A DNA stretch of 64,000 nt, taken from positions 186,001 to 250,000 of the forward strand of contig NZ_JALKAN010000002.1 in the NCBI RefSeq assembly GCF_023015965.1, read 5' to 3'. The notes beneath the pieces are model-generated. The model ran no database searches and was not told where the DNA came from. It worked only from the letters and a program-made list of their open reading frames with translations. Made by a program: the position numbers and the translations under genes. This DNA comes from Allomuricauda sp. F6463D. GTDB lineage: Bacteria > Bacteroidota > Bacteroidia > Flavobacteriales > Flavobacteriaceae. Shown piece after piece: positions 44,491 through 53,800 of this stretch; within the stretch, counting starts at the first letter, position 1, and each line of letters opens with the position of its first letter.

Positions 44491-46668
44491 TTAAATTTTA
44501 ATTTTTACACCGCCATTCACCACAAAGCCATCTACTGGCGCGTAAATATCTAAAAACTGTGGATCGTTCAAGCTTCCGGTATATATTTGATCAAACCGTG
44601 TTTGACGAGTATCCAAAAAGTTTTCAAAATTCAGGAAAATCGAAAAATTCTCACCAAATTTCTTTTCACTCATTAAGCCCATTATCCAATAGGATTGTCC
44701 TGTTCCTCCTGTGCTTAATTGTTGCGGGCTATAATAATAAGCTTCCAGGCCTACCCAAAATTTCTCTTCTTTTTCATACATCAACACATTGTTCAGTCGA
44801 TGTTTTGCCACCAATGGAAAATCGGTAACAACCCCATCTTGATGTTGTTTTACATTGGCATGGGTATATCCCGTAAACAATTTAAAATCTCCATACTTCA
44901 CCTTCAAGTTCACCTCGGCACCACGGGTATCCACATATCCATCTGGCTGGTAAAATGTATAATAACCTCCATTATCCAATTCCAATACCATGGGGTCATC
45001 TATTTTAGTATAGAAAAGTAAGGTGTTCAAAGACATGGTTACGCCCGGAAATGGTATCCATTTATAATTTATATCAAAATTACCTCCTATGGATCTTTCA
45101 AGATCAGTTTGATCTATATCTATGGGCAATACATTTCTAAATTGCACCCGTTCTGCATCTTCGGTGAAAACGGTGGGCGTTTTATACCCCATTCCACCTC
45201 CCAACCTAAATGTCAATGCTTGGCTAGGCTCATACAACACAGATAGCCGCGGCAATGCCATTGCACCGTAATCCGAATGAAAATCTGCGCGAAAACCAGT
45301 TTCCAAGGACAAGGTTTCATCAATGGGCCATACATTTTGGGCGAACAGTCCAAATATCTGGTAGGATTGATCAAGAGCTTCAGATTCAATTTCCCGAGTA
45401 TCATTAAAGTATTCTGTCCAAAGATTTGCTCCAAATACCCACTCCATTTCATTGTCTGAATTCTTGGAATAGTTAAGTTCACTAAAAGACGATCGTTGAT
45501 ATCCTGAAAATGTAAAGTCGGGCACTGCAATAATCCTATCGTAAAAACTAAAACTGTTCTTTACCTCTATACGGTTTTGATCATTGAAGGAATGTTTGAA
45601 CCCCAATTGAGTGGAGAATCTCTCGGTTTCGTTCGACTCAAAATAAGGATCGGTCACATTTTCGCCTTCAACATATTCCATATTGCCACCAAGACGATCC
45701 TCCCAGATGGCGTTTACACCCAACAACAATTCGGTCTGTTCATCCAAGTACCAATACAATTTTGGGTTCAAGGTAACCCTATCAAACTCTGGAATGGCAG
45801 TCAACCCAATATCGGCAGGGTCATAGGGTGTTCCTAAATTGTAGGAAGCGAATACCGTGGTCCCCACTTTATCAAATTTTTGTGAATAAAACCCACTCAA
45901 ATCCAAACCAAGGGCTGATGTTGCATTTGCCATAAAGCTTAACTCAGGTGTGTCTTCCGGTGTTTTGGAGATAAGGTTGACCAAACCAGCTATAGCTCCT
46001 CCTCCGTAAAGGGTGGAGCTGGAGCCCTTTATTACCTCAACCTGTTTTAGGTCCAATGGGGCAATTTGCATTAAACTTAAGCCACTCGCAAATCCTGAGT
46101 ACAAGGGGAACCCGTCCCTAAGCAATTGCGTGTACTTGCCATCTAATCCTTGAATCCGGATACTGGAATTATAACTGGTAGCGGAGGTCTGTTGTGTGCG
46201 TATTCCCGTGCTTTCATTCAAAAGCATCCGAATGTCACCAGGTTTCATATTTCCCTTTTCGGAGAGTTCCTCTCCAGCAATCACCTCCACCCGTGTCGGG
46301 ATATCTTCTATGGTCCGTGTACTTCTAGTGGAAACCAAAGTAATCTCTTCCATTTCCTCGGTTTGTGGAACCATGGCAAAGGTTTGTCCTTGAGATTGTT
46401 GGCTCAATGGAAATGTAAAGGTTGTTTCTATTGGGGCATATCCCAAATAACTCAAAAGCAGTTTATAGGTACCGTTGGGGATGTTTTCCATATGAATATT
46501 ACCATTTTCATCGGAAATAGCGCCCTTTTCCAAGGCTTCCAAAACAGCAGTAACCCCTATCAATGGTTCATCACTATGGGAGTCTTTCACTGTAATATCC
46601 AACGTGTTCTGTGCAAAAGATGATACCACCCCAAATAGGGACAGCAGTATTACTATTTTAATTTTCAT
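44491..46668 (-). CDS. TonB-dependent receptor (copper locus)
   Basis: This outer-membrane receptor has 725 residues. A signal peptide (ending SSFAQ) is followed by a CarboxypepD_reg-like domain (about 22-100), the plug (about 118-230, SSIRIQGLDGKYTQLLRDGFP, IKGSSSTLYGGGAIAGLV) and a barrel. It is convergent with the mbnPH operon and preceded by a DUF6660-like gene on its own strand. By this context it probably takes up copper or a copper complex, analogous to MbnT. The sequence itself does not show the substrate. Confidence 0.85.
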   Translation of the reverse strand: MKIKIVILLSLFGVVSSFAQNTLDITVKDSHSDEPLIGVTAVLEALEKGAISDENGNIHMENIPNGTYKLLLSYLGYAPIETTFTFPLSQQSQGQTFAMVPQTEEMEEITLVSTRSTRTIEDIPTRVEVIAGEELSEKGNMKPGDIRMLLNESTGIRTQQTSATSYNSSIRIQGLDGKYTQLLRDGFPLYSGFASGLSLMQIAPLDLKQVEVIKGSSSTLYGGGAIAGLVNLISKTPEDTPELSFMANATSALGLDLSGFYSQKFDKVGTTVFASYNLGTPYDPADIGLTAIPEFDRVTLNPKLYWYLDEQTELLLGVNAIWEDRLGGNMEYVEGENVTDPYFESNETERFSTQLGFKHSFNDQNRIEVKNSFSFYDRIIAVPDFTFSGYQRSSFSELNYSKNSDNEMEWVFGANLWTEYFNDTREIESEALDQSYQIFGLFAQNVWPIDETLSLETGFRADFHSDYGAMALPRLSVLYEPSQALTFRLGGGMGYKTPTVFTEDAERVQFRNVLPIDIDQTDLERSIGGNFDINYKWIPFPGVTMSLNTLLFYTKIDDPMVLELDNGGYYTFYQPDGYVDTRGAEVNLKVKYGDFKLFTGYTHANVKQHQDGVVTDFPLVAKHRLNNVLMYEKEEKFWVGLEAYYYSPQQLSTGGTGQSYWIMGLMSEKKFGENFSIFLNFENFLDTRQTRFDQIYTGSLNDPQFLDIYAPVDGFVVNGGVKIKI

Positions 46669-46747
46669 GTATTAGGTTTTTTGAAACGATTGTGTTCTTG
46701 ACCTAAAAGTATTGTCAAGAAAGTTTTGAACTAACAATTACAACAAT

Positions 46748-47071
46748 TCAAAAAACCTGGGGAGGTTTTAAATCAAAAAAGTAAACTTCCTTGGACAATG
46801 GCTCCATATATGGCACTGGGAGTACTTTCATGACAGATTCAAAAGAATCCAATTCGATTAACTCATAATTTATGGTAAATCCCGAACATCTACCACAATT
46901 ATAAAAGGGCGAGCAAGGTGATTCATTTTGATGTGGAACATCATCATGTGAATCATCATGTTCACAATAATTTAAAGAAGAAGATATTGCGCATGAGTCT
47001 TTGTCCTGACAACATGGAAATGATGACAAGGCTACAATCAATATGGACAAGATGACCGCCAAGATTTTCAT
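46748..47071 (-). CDS. Small Cys/His-rich exported protein (DUF6660-like)
   Basis: This 107-residue protein has a short signal peptide followed by a region rich in Cys, His and Asp: SSFPCCQDKDSC, CEHDDSHDDVPHQNE and CSPFYNCGRCSGF. The ending with PLSKEVYFFDLKPPQVF fits DUF6660 proteins. It could bind copper or zinc in the periplasm. It lies 79 bases upstream of the TonB receptor on the same strand and is probably in one operon with it. Confidence 0.7.
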   Translation of the reverse strand: MKILAVILSILIVALSSFPCCQDKDSCAISSSLNYCEHDDSHDDVPHQNESPCSPFYNCGRCSGFTINYELIELDSFESVMKVLPVPYMEPLSKEVYFFDLKPPQVF

Positions 47072-47565
47072 ACCCCAAAAGTATGAAAAATTAAACTTGA
47101 TAAATGGGAAGAATGTATAGGTTCAATCAAAAAATCACAAAAAAAGAATATACATTTAATATTACCCAATTAAGGTTTTGGCCATTATGAACAGGGTTTA
47201 TGTCTATGACGATAGCACATGCACTATAAAACAGCTTTTAATAAAGATAGACCAACAATATTAATCCATACAGATTTCACATTCCCTGTTTCACGTTTGG
47301 GTCTCAATTATTTTTTTGATTGAGAAAATTGCGGAGAGAACAATCCACCTTACCACAAGCAACACATTGAAAATGGGGACAAACATCTTTGTGTCTCGTC
47401 AAGGGGTATAAAGGATAAAAATAGTTTTACTACCACCATTGAATATGGCGGGTGTTTTGAAAACGAAAAAAATAGACAGGATTTTTTTAAAATAATCGGG
47501 AATGATGCCGTCATCTAGAAATTATCCGTGAAGTCACATCTATAACACATAACATATAATCAAAA

Positions 47566-47598
47566 ATAAAAAAGGCCGAGATTTAAATCTCGGCCTTT
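47566..47598 (-). terminator. Terminator of tRNA-Leu
   Basis: The perfect palindrome AAAGGCCGAGATTTAAATCTCGGCCTTT is followed on the minus strand by a T run. Between 47072 and 47565 I see only a doubtful coding-like frame (47324-47516, plus). Confidence 0.9.
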
Positions 47599-47606
47599 AC
47601 AATTCG

Positions 47607-47688
47607 TACCTTGGGAGGGAATCGAACCCTCACTCCCGAAGGAACTGGATTTTGAATCCAGCGCGTCTACCAGTTCCGCCACCAAGGC
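47607..47688 (-). tRNA. tRNA-Leu (CAA)
   Basis: The minus strand gives an 82-base class II tRNA. The acceptor is GCCTTGG with CCAAGGT, the anticodon arm CTGGA-TTCAAAA-TCCAG has anticodon CAA, there is a variable arm, and the T arm GGTTCGATT is present. CCA is not encoded. Confidence 0.95.
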
Positions 47689-47719
47689 AAATGATACTAC
47701 ACTTTTTCAAATGCGAGTG

Positions 47720-47752
47720 CAAAGCTAAAAAAATATTTTTATTTATCCTCAA
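47720..47752 (-). promoter_or_regulatory. Promoter of tRNA-Leu
   Basis: On the minus strand a TTG (plus 47750-47752) is followed after 22 bases by TAGCTTTG (plus 47720-47727), a full -7 match 32 bases before the tRNA. Confidence 0.65.
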
Positions 47753-47792
47753 AAATACTTTCATTTATCCTTTAGCAACCCAATTTAATTCT

Positions 47793-47800
47793 TAAATTTG
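47793..47800 (+). promoter_or_regulatory. Promoter -7 element for prs
   Basis: TAAATTTG is an exact match, 50 bases before the prs start codon. No TTG at -33. Confidence 0.6.
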
Positions 47801-47850
47801 CACCTCTTTATTTAAATCCACTTTAAAACGCTAGTTAACAAGAGTTTGTA

Positions 47851-48792
47851 ATGGCCTATCAAGTTCCCGAACCTAAAATTTTTGCATGTACCCAAAGTGT
47901 TGAGCTGGGTAAGAAAATCGCTTCCTCATATGGTGCCGAACTGGGGAAAGTCCAATTTTCACGCTATAGTGATGGAGAATTTCAACCATCGTTCGAAGAA
48001 TCCATTAGAGGAGCACGAATTTTCATTATAGGCTCTACAAATCCAAGTTCGGAAAATTTGATGGAAATGTTGCTGATGTTGGATGCGGCCAAAAGAGCCT
48101 CTGCCAGACACATTACAGCTGTTATACCATATTTTGGATGGGCTAGACAGGACAGAAAAGACAAACCTCGTGTTCCTATCGCAGCAAAACTAGTAGCCAA
48201 AATGTTGGAGACCGCAGGTGCAACAAGGATCATTACTATGGACTTACATGCGGACCAAATCCAAGGTTTCTTTGAAAAACCAGTAGACCATCTGTTTGCA
48301 TCCACATTGTTTTTACCGTATTTGAGAAATTTAAATTTGAACAACCTTTGTATCGCATCACCCGACATGGGAGGCTCCAAAAGAGCCTATGCCTATTCCA
48401 AAGCACTGGAATGTGATGTGGTCATCTGTTACAAACAAAGAGCAAAGGCAAATATAATTTCCCACATGGAACTCATCGGTGATGTAAAGGGGAAAAATGT
48501 AGTTTTGGTAGACGATATGGTAGATACCGCAGGTACCCTTACAAAAGCTGCCGATTTGATGATGGAAAGAGGAGCTGAAAGTGTACGTGCCGTAACAACA
48601 CATGGATTGCTTTCTGGTAATGCATATGAAAGAATAGAAAAATCAGATCTAAAGGAATTGATTATTAGCGATTCCATTCCCGTAGATTATAATAAGGTAA
48701 AGGTAAAGGTATTGTCTTGTGCTGACTTGTTCGCTGATGTAATGCACAGAGTTCATCACAACACATCAATATCTTCAAAATTTTTAATGTAA
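47851..48792 (+). CDS. prs: Ribose-phosphate pyrophosphokinase
   Basis: This enzyme makes PRPP from ribose 5-phosphate and ATP for nucleotide, histidine and tryptophan synthesis. The 313-residue protein shows the signatures YSDGEFQPSFEESIRG, YFGWARQDRK, MDLHADQIQGFF and the PRPP loop VVLVDDMVDTAGTL. The length is normal. It begins an operon with rplY, 19 bases downstream. Confidence 0.97.
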   Translation: MAYQVPEPKIFACTQSVELGKKIASSYGAELGKVQFSRYSDGEFQPSFEESIRGARIFIIGSTNPSSENLMEMLLMLDAAKRASARHITAVIPYFGWARQDRKDKPRVPIAAKLVAKMLETAGATRIITMDLHADQIQGFFEKPVDHLFASTLFLPYLRNLNLNNLCIASPDMGGSKRAYAYSKALECDVVICYKQRAKANIISHMELIGDVKGKNVVLVDDMVDTAGTLTKAADLMMERGAESVRAVTTHGLLSGNAYERIEKSDLKELIISDSIPVDYNKVKVKVLSCADLFADVMHRVHHNTSISSKFLM

Positions 48793-48811
48793 ATCAATTT
48801 AATTTATAACA

Positions 48812-49453
48812 ATGAAGTCAATAACAATCAAAGGATCCCAAAGAGAAAGCGTGGGCAAGGTTTCTACCAAAGCCTTACGTAATGCTGGAAAGGTCCCTTG
48901 CGTGCTGTACGGAGGGGATAAACCAGTGCATTTTTCAGCTGATGAAATCGCATTTAAAGATTTGGTGTACACTCCAAATGCCTACACTGCAGTAATCGAA
49001 TTGGAGGGTGGTCAAAAGTTTGACGCCGTATTACAGGATATCCAATTTCATCCTGTAACCGATAAAATCATACATATTGATTTCTATCAGTTGTTCGAGG
49101 ACAAACCAATTACAATGAAAATTCCAGTGCGCTTGGAAGGAAATTCTCCTGGTGTACGTAATGGTGGACGTCTACTTTTCAGAAAAAGGAAATTATCCAT
49201 TAGGGCACTCCCTAATCTACTTCCTGATTTTATCACTGTAGATATTTCCAAGCTAAAAATTGGTCAAACAATTGCTGTGGAAACCATTCTAAACGACGAC
49301 TATACATTCTTACACCCAGATAGCACTGCTATTGTTCAGGTTAAAGCTTCTAGAACTTCTGTTGACGATGAGTTAGAAGATGAAGATGAAGAAGGTGTAG
49401 AAGGAGAAGGCGCTGAAGCTGGAGAGGCTCCACAGGCCGAAGCTGCGGAATAA
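48812..49453 (+). CDS. rplY: 50S ribosomal protein L25/general stress protein Ctc
   Basis: This 5S rRNA-binding protein has 213 residues and is of the two-domain Ctc/TL5 kind. The L25 domain (about 1-92, starting [35 protein letters not shown]) is followed by the beta-barrel C-domain (about 98-185) and an acidic Glu/Ala tail of about 25 residues. It follows prs, as in many bacteria, and ends in a terminator. Confidence 0.95.
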   Translation: MKSITIKGSQRESVGKVSTKALRNAGKVPCVLYGGDKPVHFSADEIAFKDLVYTPNAYTAVIELEGGQKFDAVLQDIQFHPVTDKIIHIDFYQLFEDKPITMKIPVRLEGNSPGVRNGGRLLFRKRKLSIRALPNLLPDFITVDISKLKIGQTIAVETILNDDYTFLHPDSTAIVQVKASRTSVDDELEDEDEEGVEGEGAEAGEAPQAEAAE

Positions 49454-49472
49454 GCACCTTGCATATTTACAG

Positions 49473-49512
49473 AAGCATCCCTTTTTACTTTGGTAAAATT
49501 TGGGATGCTTTT
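49473..49512 (+). terminator. Terminator after rplY
   Basis: AAGCATCCC pairs with GGGATGCTT across a 20-base loop, followed by TTTG and T-rich DNA. Confidence 0.7.
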
Positions 49513-49540
49513 GTATTTTTAGACAAATTGAACACAATTG

Positions 49541-50170
49541 ATGCTCACATTTATCCGCAAACTTTTTAGCGATAAAAAACAATTACTGACAGAAACCGAC
49601 ACCATGAAAAAATTTTTGATTGTTGGTCTTGGAAATATTGGGGCTGATTACGAGAATACACGTCACAATATTGGATTCAAAATCCTTGATTTTTTAGCAG
49701 AACAAGAAGGATTTACTTTTGAGAACGCGAAATTAGGAGCTTTGGCCACTTTTAAGCATAAAGGAAAAAGCGTGGTTTGCTTAAAACCATCTACTTATAT
49801 GAACCTGAGTGGAAAAGCTTTAAAATATTGGATGAACAAAGAGAATATTAGCTTGGACAACATATTGGTCATTACAGATGATTTAAATCTACCTTTTGGA
49901 GCTATTCGTCTTAAAGGCAAAGGAAGTGATGGTGGACACAATGGGTTAAAGGACATTCAAAATGTTTTACAAACCACTAAATACAATCGGTTTAGGTTTG
50001 GAGTTGGTTCCAATTTTAATAAAGGCAACCAAGTAGATTATGTTTTGGGCAAATGGGACAATGACCAAGAAAAAGCCATGCCTGAACGCTTAAAAAAATC
50101 TACTGACCTTATACGATCATTCATATTTGCAGGCGCAAAAAACACCATGAACGAATTCAACGGCAAATAA
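49541..50170 (+). CDS. pth: Peptidyl-tRNA hydrolase
   Basis: This enzyme frees tRNA from peptidyl-tRNA that has dropped off the ribosome. The core starts MKKFLIVGLGNIGADYENTRHNIGF, which holds the catalytic His and substrate-binding Asn; the catalytic Asp is in ITDDLNLPFG. The ATG at 49604 gives a normal 188-residue enzyme. I give the ATG at 49541 because it adds MLTFIRKLFSDKK, a short basic-hydrophobic extension that I recall from flavobacterial homologues. The choice is uncertain. Confidence 0.92.
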   Translation: MLTFIRKLFSDKKQLLTETDTMKKFLIVGLGNIGADYENTRHNIGFKILDFLAEQEGFTFENAKLGALATFKHKGKSVVCLKPSTYMNLSGKALKYWMNKENISLDNILVITDDLNLPFGAIRLKGKGSDGGHNGLKDIQNVLQTTKYNRFRFGVGSNFNKGNQVDYVLGKWDNDQEKAMPERLKKSTDLIRSFIFAGAKNTMNEFNGK

Positions 50171-50174
50171 TAAA

Positions 50175-50861
50175 CTAGAGCACTTTAAAATCGAACACTC
50201 CGGAATCTGAGGTATTTCCCTCTACATCCGTTGTTATTACTTTCCAATAATAAACCGTTCCAGACACTACGTTAACAGACAATTCCATAGTAGTTGCATT
50301 GGTACTGCCAGCAGTAGTAGTTGGTGGATTTACGTCCGAGAAGAAAATCTCAAAAGAATCAATATCATCGTCCACATCTGCACCGGACCATTCCAAAAGT
50401 ACTTCATTTGCAATATTCTTTTGCACCGTGGAACCAGAAACCGGAGCGATTAATTGCGCTGGAAATGGTGCATAAGTGGTTTGTACTCCAGCATTGTAGA
50501 ACAACCATGTTTCACTAGCAACCACCTGGTCAGAAGATGCATTCTGAGATGTTACGGACCACGAATATGGTGTCCCTTTTGCAATGGTAAGACTTGCCGA
50601 TGTTGATGTTGTAGTTATATTCTGAGGGACATTGGTATCCAAGTTTATTACATTTAAGGTATACCTGTCCGTATTATTGGAGGCCATCCATCGAAAAGTA
50701 ATCTGTGTGGATGTTTGATTGATATCGATTCCCGTAGTACACTCCGAATTTTCTTCGGGAAATACCAATGCAGCCCCTTCTGGAGCTGGCGGTGGACCAT
50801 CATCGCCTCCACAAGAAACCATTAAAATTGATATGAACAGCCAAATTAAATTCCTGATCAT
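50175..50861 (-). CDS. Lipoprotein with two fibronectin-III-like domains
   Basis: This 228-residue lipoprotein (signal ending ILMVSCGGDDG) has two beta-sandwich repeats of about 95 residues. Each ends in a tyrosine-tryptophan strand (GTPYSWSVTSQN and GTVYYWKVITTDVEGNTSDSG), as in fibronectin type III folds. Its ATG overlaps the stop of the metalloprotease gene (ATGA), so the two are translationally coupled. It may help hold or process the protease at the surface. No enzyme motif is seen. Confidence 0.75.
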   Translation of the reverse strand: MIRNLIWLFISILMVSCGGDDGPPPAPEGAALVFPEENSECTTGIDINQTSTQITFRWMASNNTDRYTLNVINLDTNVPQNITTTSTSASLTIAKGTPYSWSVTSQNASSDQVVASETWLFYNAGVQTTYAPFPAQLIAPVSGSTVQKNIANEVLLEWSGADVDDDIDSFEIFFSDVNPPTTTAGSTNATTMELSVNVVSGTVYYWKVITTDVEGNTSDSGVFDFKVL

Positions 50862-53800
50862 CTTTTTATGAATTTAAACATTTCTTGTACCCCAGCTTTA
50901 TCAACACCAAGGTAATAAATCCCCTTAGAAAGGTTGGATAAATCTAACTGTAGATTTTCGCCATAAACCGTTTTATATTGGGTTTGAACAAGCCTGCCGT
51001 TTGCCGTAAATATTTGTATTCCGACATCTCCTTGATACCCTCCCAGATAAACTTCTGTTATAGTTTCAACAGGATTTGGGGAAAGAACCGGCCTAGAGGA
51101 ATAAAACAAGGTTTTTTCTATTACACCTTGACAAGGAATATTGGAATAAACCCTCAACACGTTCTTCCCTTCTTGCAAGGCTAACTGGATTTTCACATCT
51201 TCTGTTTGGGTTACCAATCCGTTCAATTCTACATTATAAAATGTAGCACCATTCAAGTCAACCGAAACAATGCCGGAATCCACTAGGGCATCTATAGCCA
51301 GAACATCTGGTTGGGTGATCACTAAATTAAAACACACCTCTTGGTAAGTGATCAAACCATTGGTGCCGGTAATGCAAAGGGAATAATCCCCGGCATTTAG
51401 GTTATTTAATGTTTGGGAACCTGTAAAATCCACAGACTGTGTTCCATCAGCACCATCCAAAACCGCCGTATAGGCTATGGAGGTATTAAAAGGTGTCACT
51501 GTGATTGAACCATTATTACTGGTGCGGCAGGTTTCGCTGTCAATTTCAATCTCAAAATTATCGGAAGCAAACCTATATATTGCACATCCGTTGGTATCCA
51601 CTTCAATACCTTTTGGAGTGCCAAGACATAAATCATCCCCATCATCGAACACGCCATCATCATCTTCATCTGGTCGATAAACACCTTCTACACACATATC
51701 CAAAGAAAAACCGATTAATGACCCTCCGTCACCTGCAGCTGTATCTTCTATTTCCAATATCCACTCACCTAAAATTGACTCTCCTTTTAAAGAGGTCAAG
51801 GAACCTAAAGGGGTAACAGTTCCAGAAATTGCGGGGTTACCTGTACATTCAATGGGGTCTCCATCATCATCAAAAATTACATTGATATTGTTTAAATCGC
51901 CACAAGTATTTGAAATCAAGGTTACTTCGGTGCCCGAAGGGGATATAAGCGTGATGATCAAATCCTCCAAGTAGGTATGGTCCAATTCCAAGTTCACATT
52001 TACATCCGCAACAGGTAGGTCTTCAAGAAAAAGTACTGATGTGGTAATTATCGACGTGCCTGAAGAAGAAATGTCAATGGGCAAATCACTAGGCTCTCTG
52101 TTTTTGCAATCCACTTGGGATGTTATAAAATTGAATACGGTTCCAAAAGTTCCGCTGCCACACCCATTACTTGGTCTCACTCTCCAGAAATACTCGGTTT
52201 CCGACTCTAAACCGGATGTTTTATAGGTTGTGAACGGAATTGTTGCAGACTCCACAACATTGACAAACCCAACATCTGTAGCCACTTCCACATCAAAACT
52301 GGAATACAGTACATTTTCTTCCCAGTTAAGTTCCGTATCCAAAGATATACCGCCTTCTCCATTGGCAGGCGAAAGTAAGGTGACATCGGAAAAGGTACCA
52401 TCTTGCACTAGAAGAGACAATGTCACACTTTTGTTTACCGATAACGAAGTAGAGGTTACTATAATATCGTATGTGCCGGGTGTAAGGGCATTTGTATTGG
52501 ACAAAGTCAAATCTACAGCGGTATTGTTGATACTCGTCTCGGTTGGGGAAAAATTAGCGGACAAACCTAATGGTATATCTGCAGAAAACGTCGAGTTTTC
52601 ATTAAAACCGGCGTAGGTTTCGTATGTAAATGGAATAACAATATCGTCCGGTTGACATACCTCATACGTAAGTGCTTCAAAATTGAGTACCACCTCCGAT
52701 TCTTCTATAGTAAAGTCTGATGAATTGACCGCAAAGAAAATATTATTGCTTGCTTTTACCATGATTCTTGCCGTGGTTGTTACATCCCCTGGCAAAAGCA
52801 CTTGCTCTGAGCCATCGTTAATAGTGTTTTCCAACAGCGTAATAGGAAAAGTAAGGCCTCCATCCAAAGAAAGAAAAACATCCACTGTTTGTGCATTGAT
52901 GGGAGCAATGTCGGTATTGGCCACATCCCATGATATTTCTTGGATCGACCCTGCCGTATACGTTTCGCTGCCTGTTTGGGAAGTAACTACAAATGGCCCC
53001 GATGCCTTAACCACATTAACATCCAACACATCCGAAACCACTTGTCCACCACCAACGGCATTGTCTCTAACGGTACAAGCAAAACTAAAACTACGTTCTA
53101 TTTCCGAAACAGTTTCCCATGCGTCACCAATCGTCGGATTGGTCTGTGTAAGATTTCCTTGAGCTATTTCAGATAACTTTGGAAAATAGCGTACTGGATC
53201 GGTACTAGGTGGAAGTGACCTAAAATTGGCTCCACTAGGGTTCGAGGATCCAAAAGTTGACACGGTTACCAAACCATCGTTTATTTGTTCCCAAGTATAG
53301 GTAAGCACATCCCCAAAGTCTGGATCCGTGGCAACACCTTCTAGAACAAAAGCAGTACCTTTTGGTATGGTATAATCATTTACAGGTGTAAGTACCGGCG
53401 GTGAATTAACCAAGGCTTCGGTCTGTGCGCATGATGTGGTTTCCAAGTAGGTAGTTATTTGAAGAATACTGTTGTAATGAAAATAATCATCTCCATGGGA
53501 AGCCACATTATTATCTCCTACAATTCCCGCATATCCCATTATAGTAGTCCCACTGGCTGGTTCGGCTTGTACACCCGTACCTTCAGACTCGAACGACCAT
53601 GTATGGTTTGCACCGAACTGGTGACCCAGTTCGTGGGCCACATAGTCCAAATCGAACGCATCACCCTGCGGATTGAAAGCTGAAGAAAAACCGCTTCCCT
53701 TTCTATTGTCCACACAAACAGAACCAATAAAACCAGCATTGCCATTATCCTCCCCTTCATTTACTTTATGAAAAAGATGGCCTACATCGTAGTTTTCCTC

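Noticed and set aside
47187..47264. 25-codon frame MNRVYVYDDSTC...
   Set aside because: It is short, has no promoter element and no family signal.
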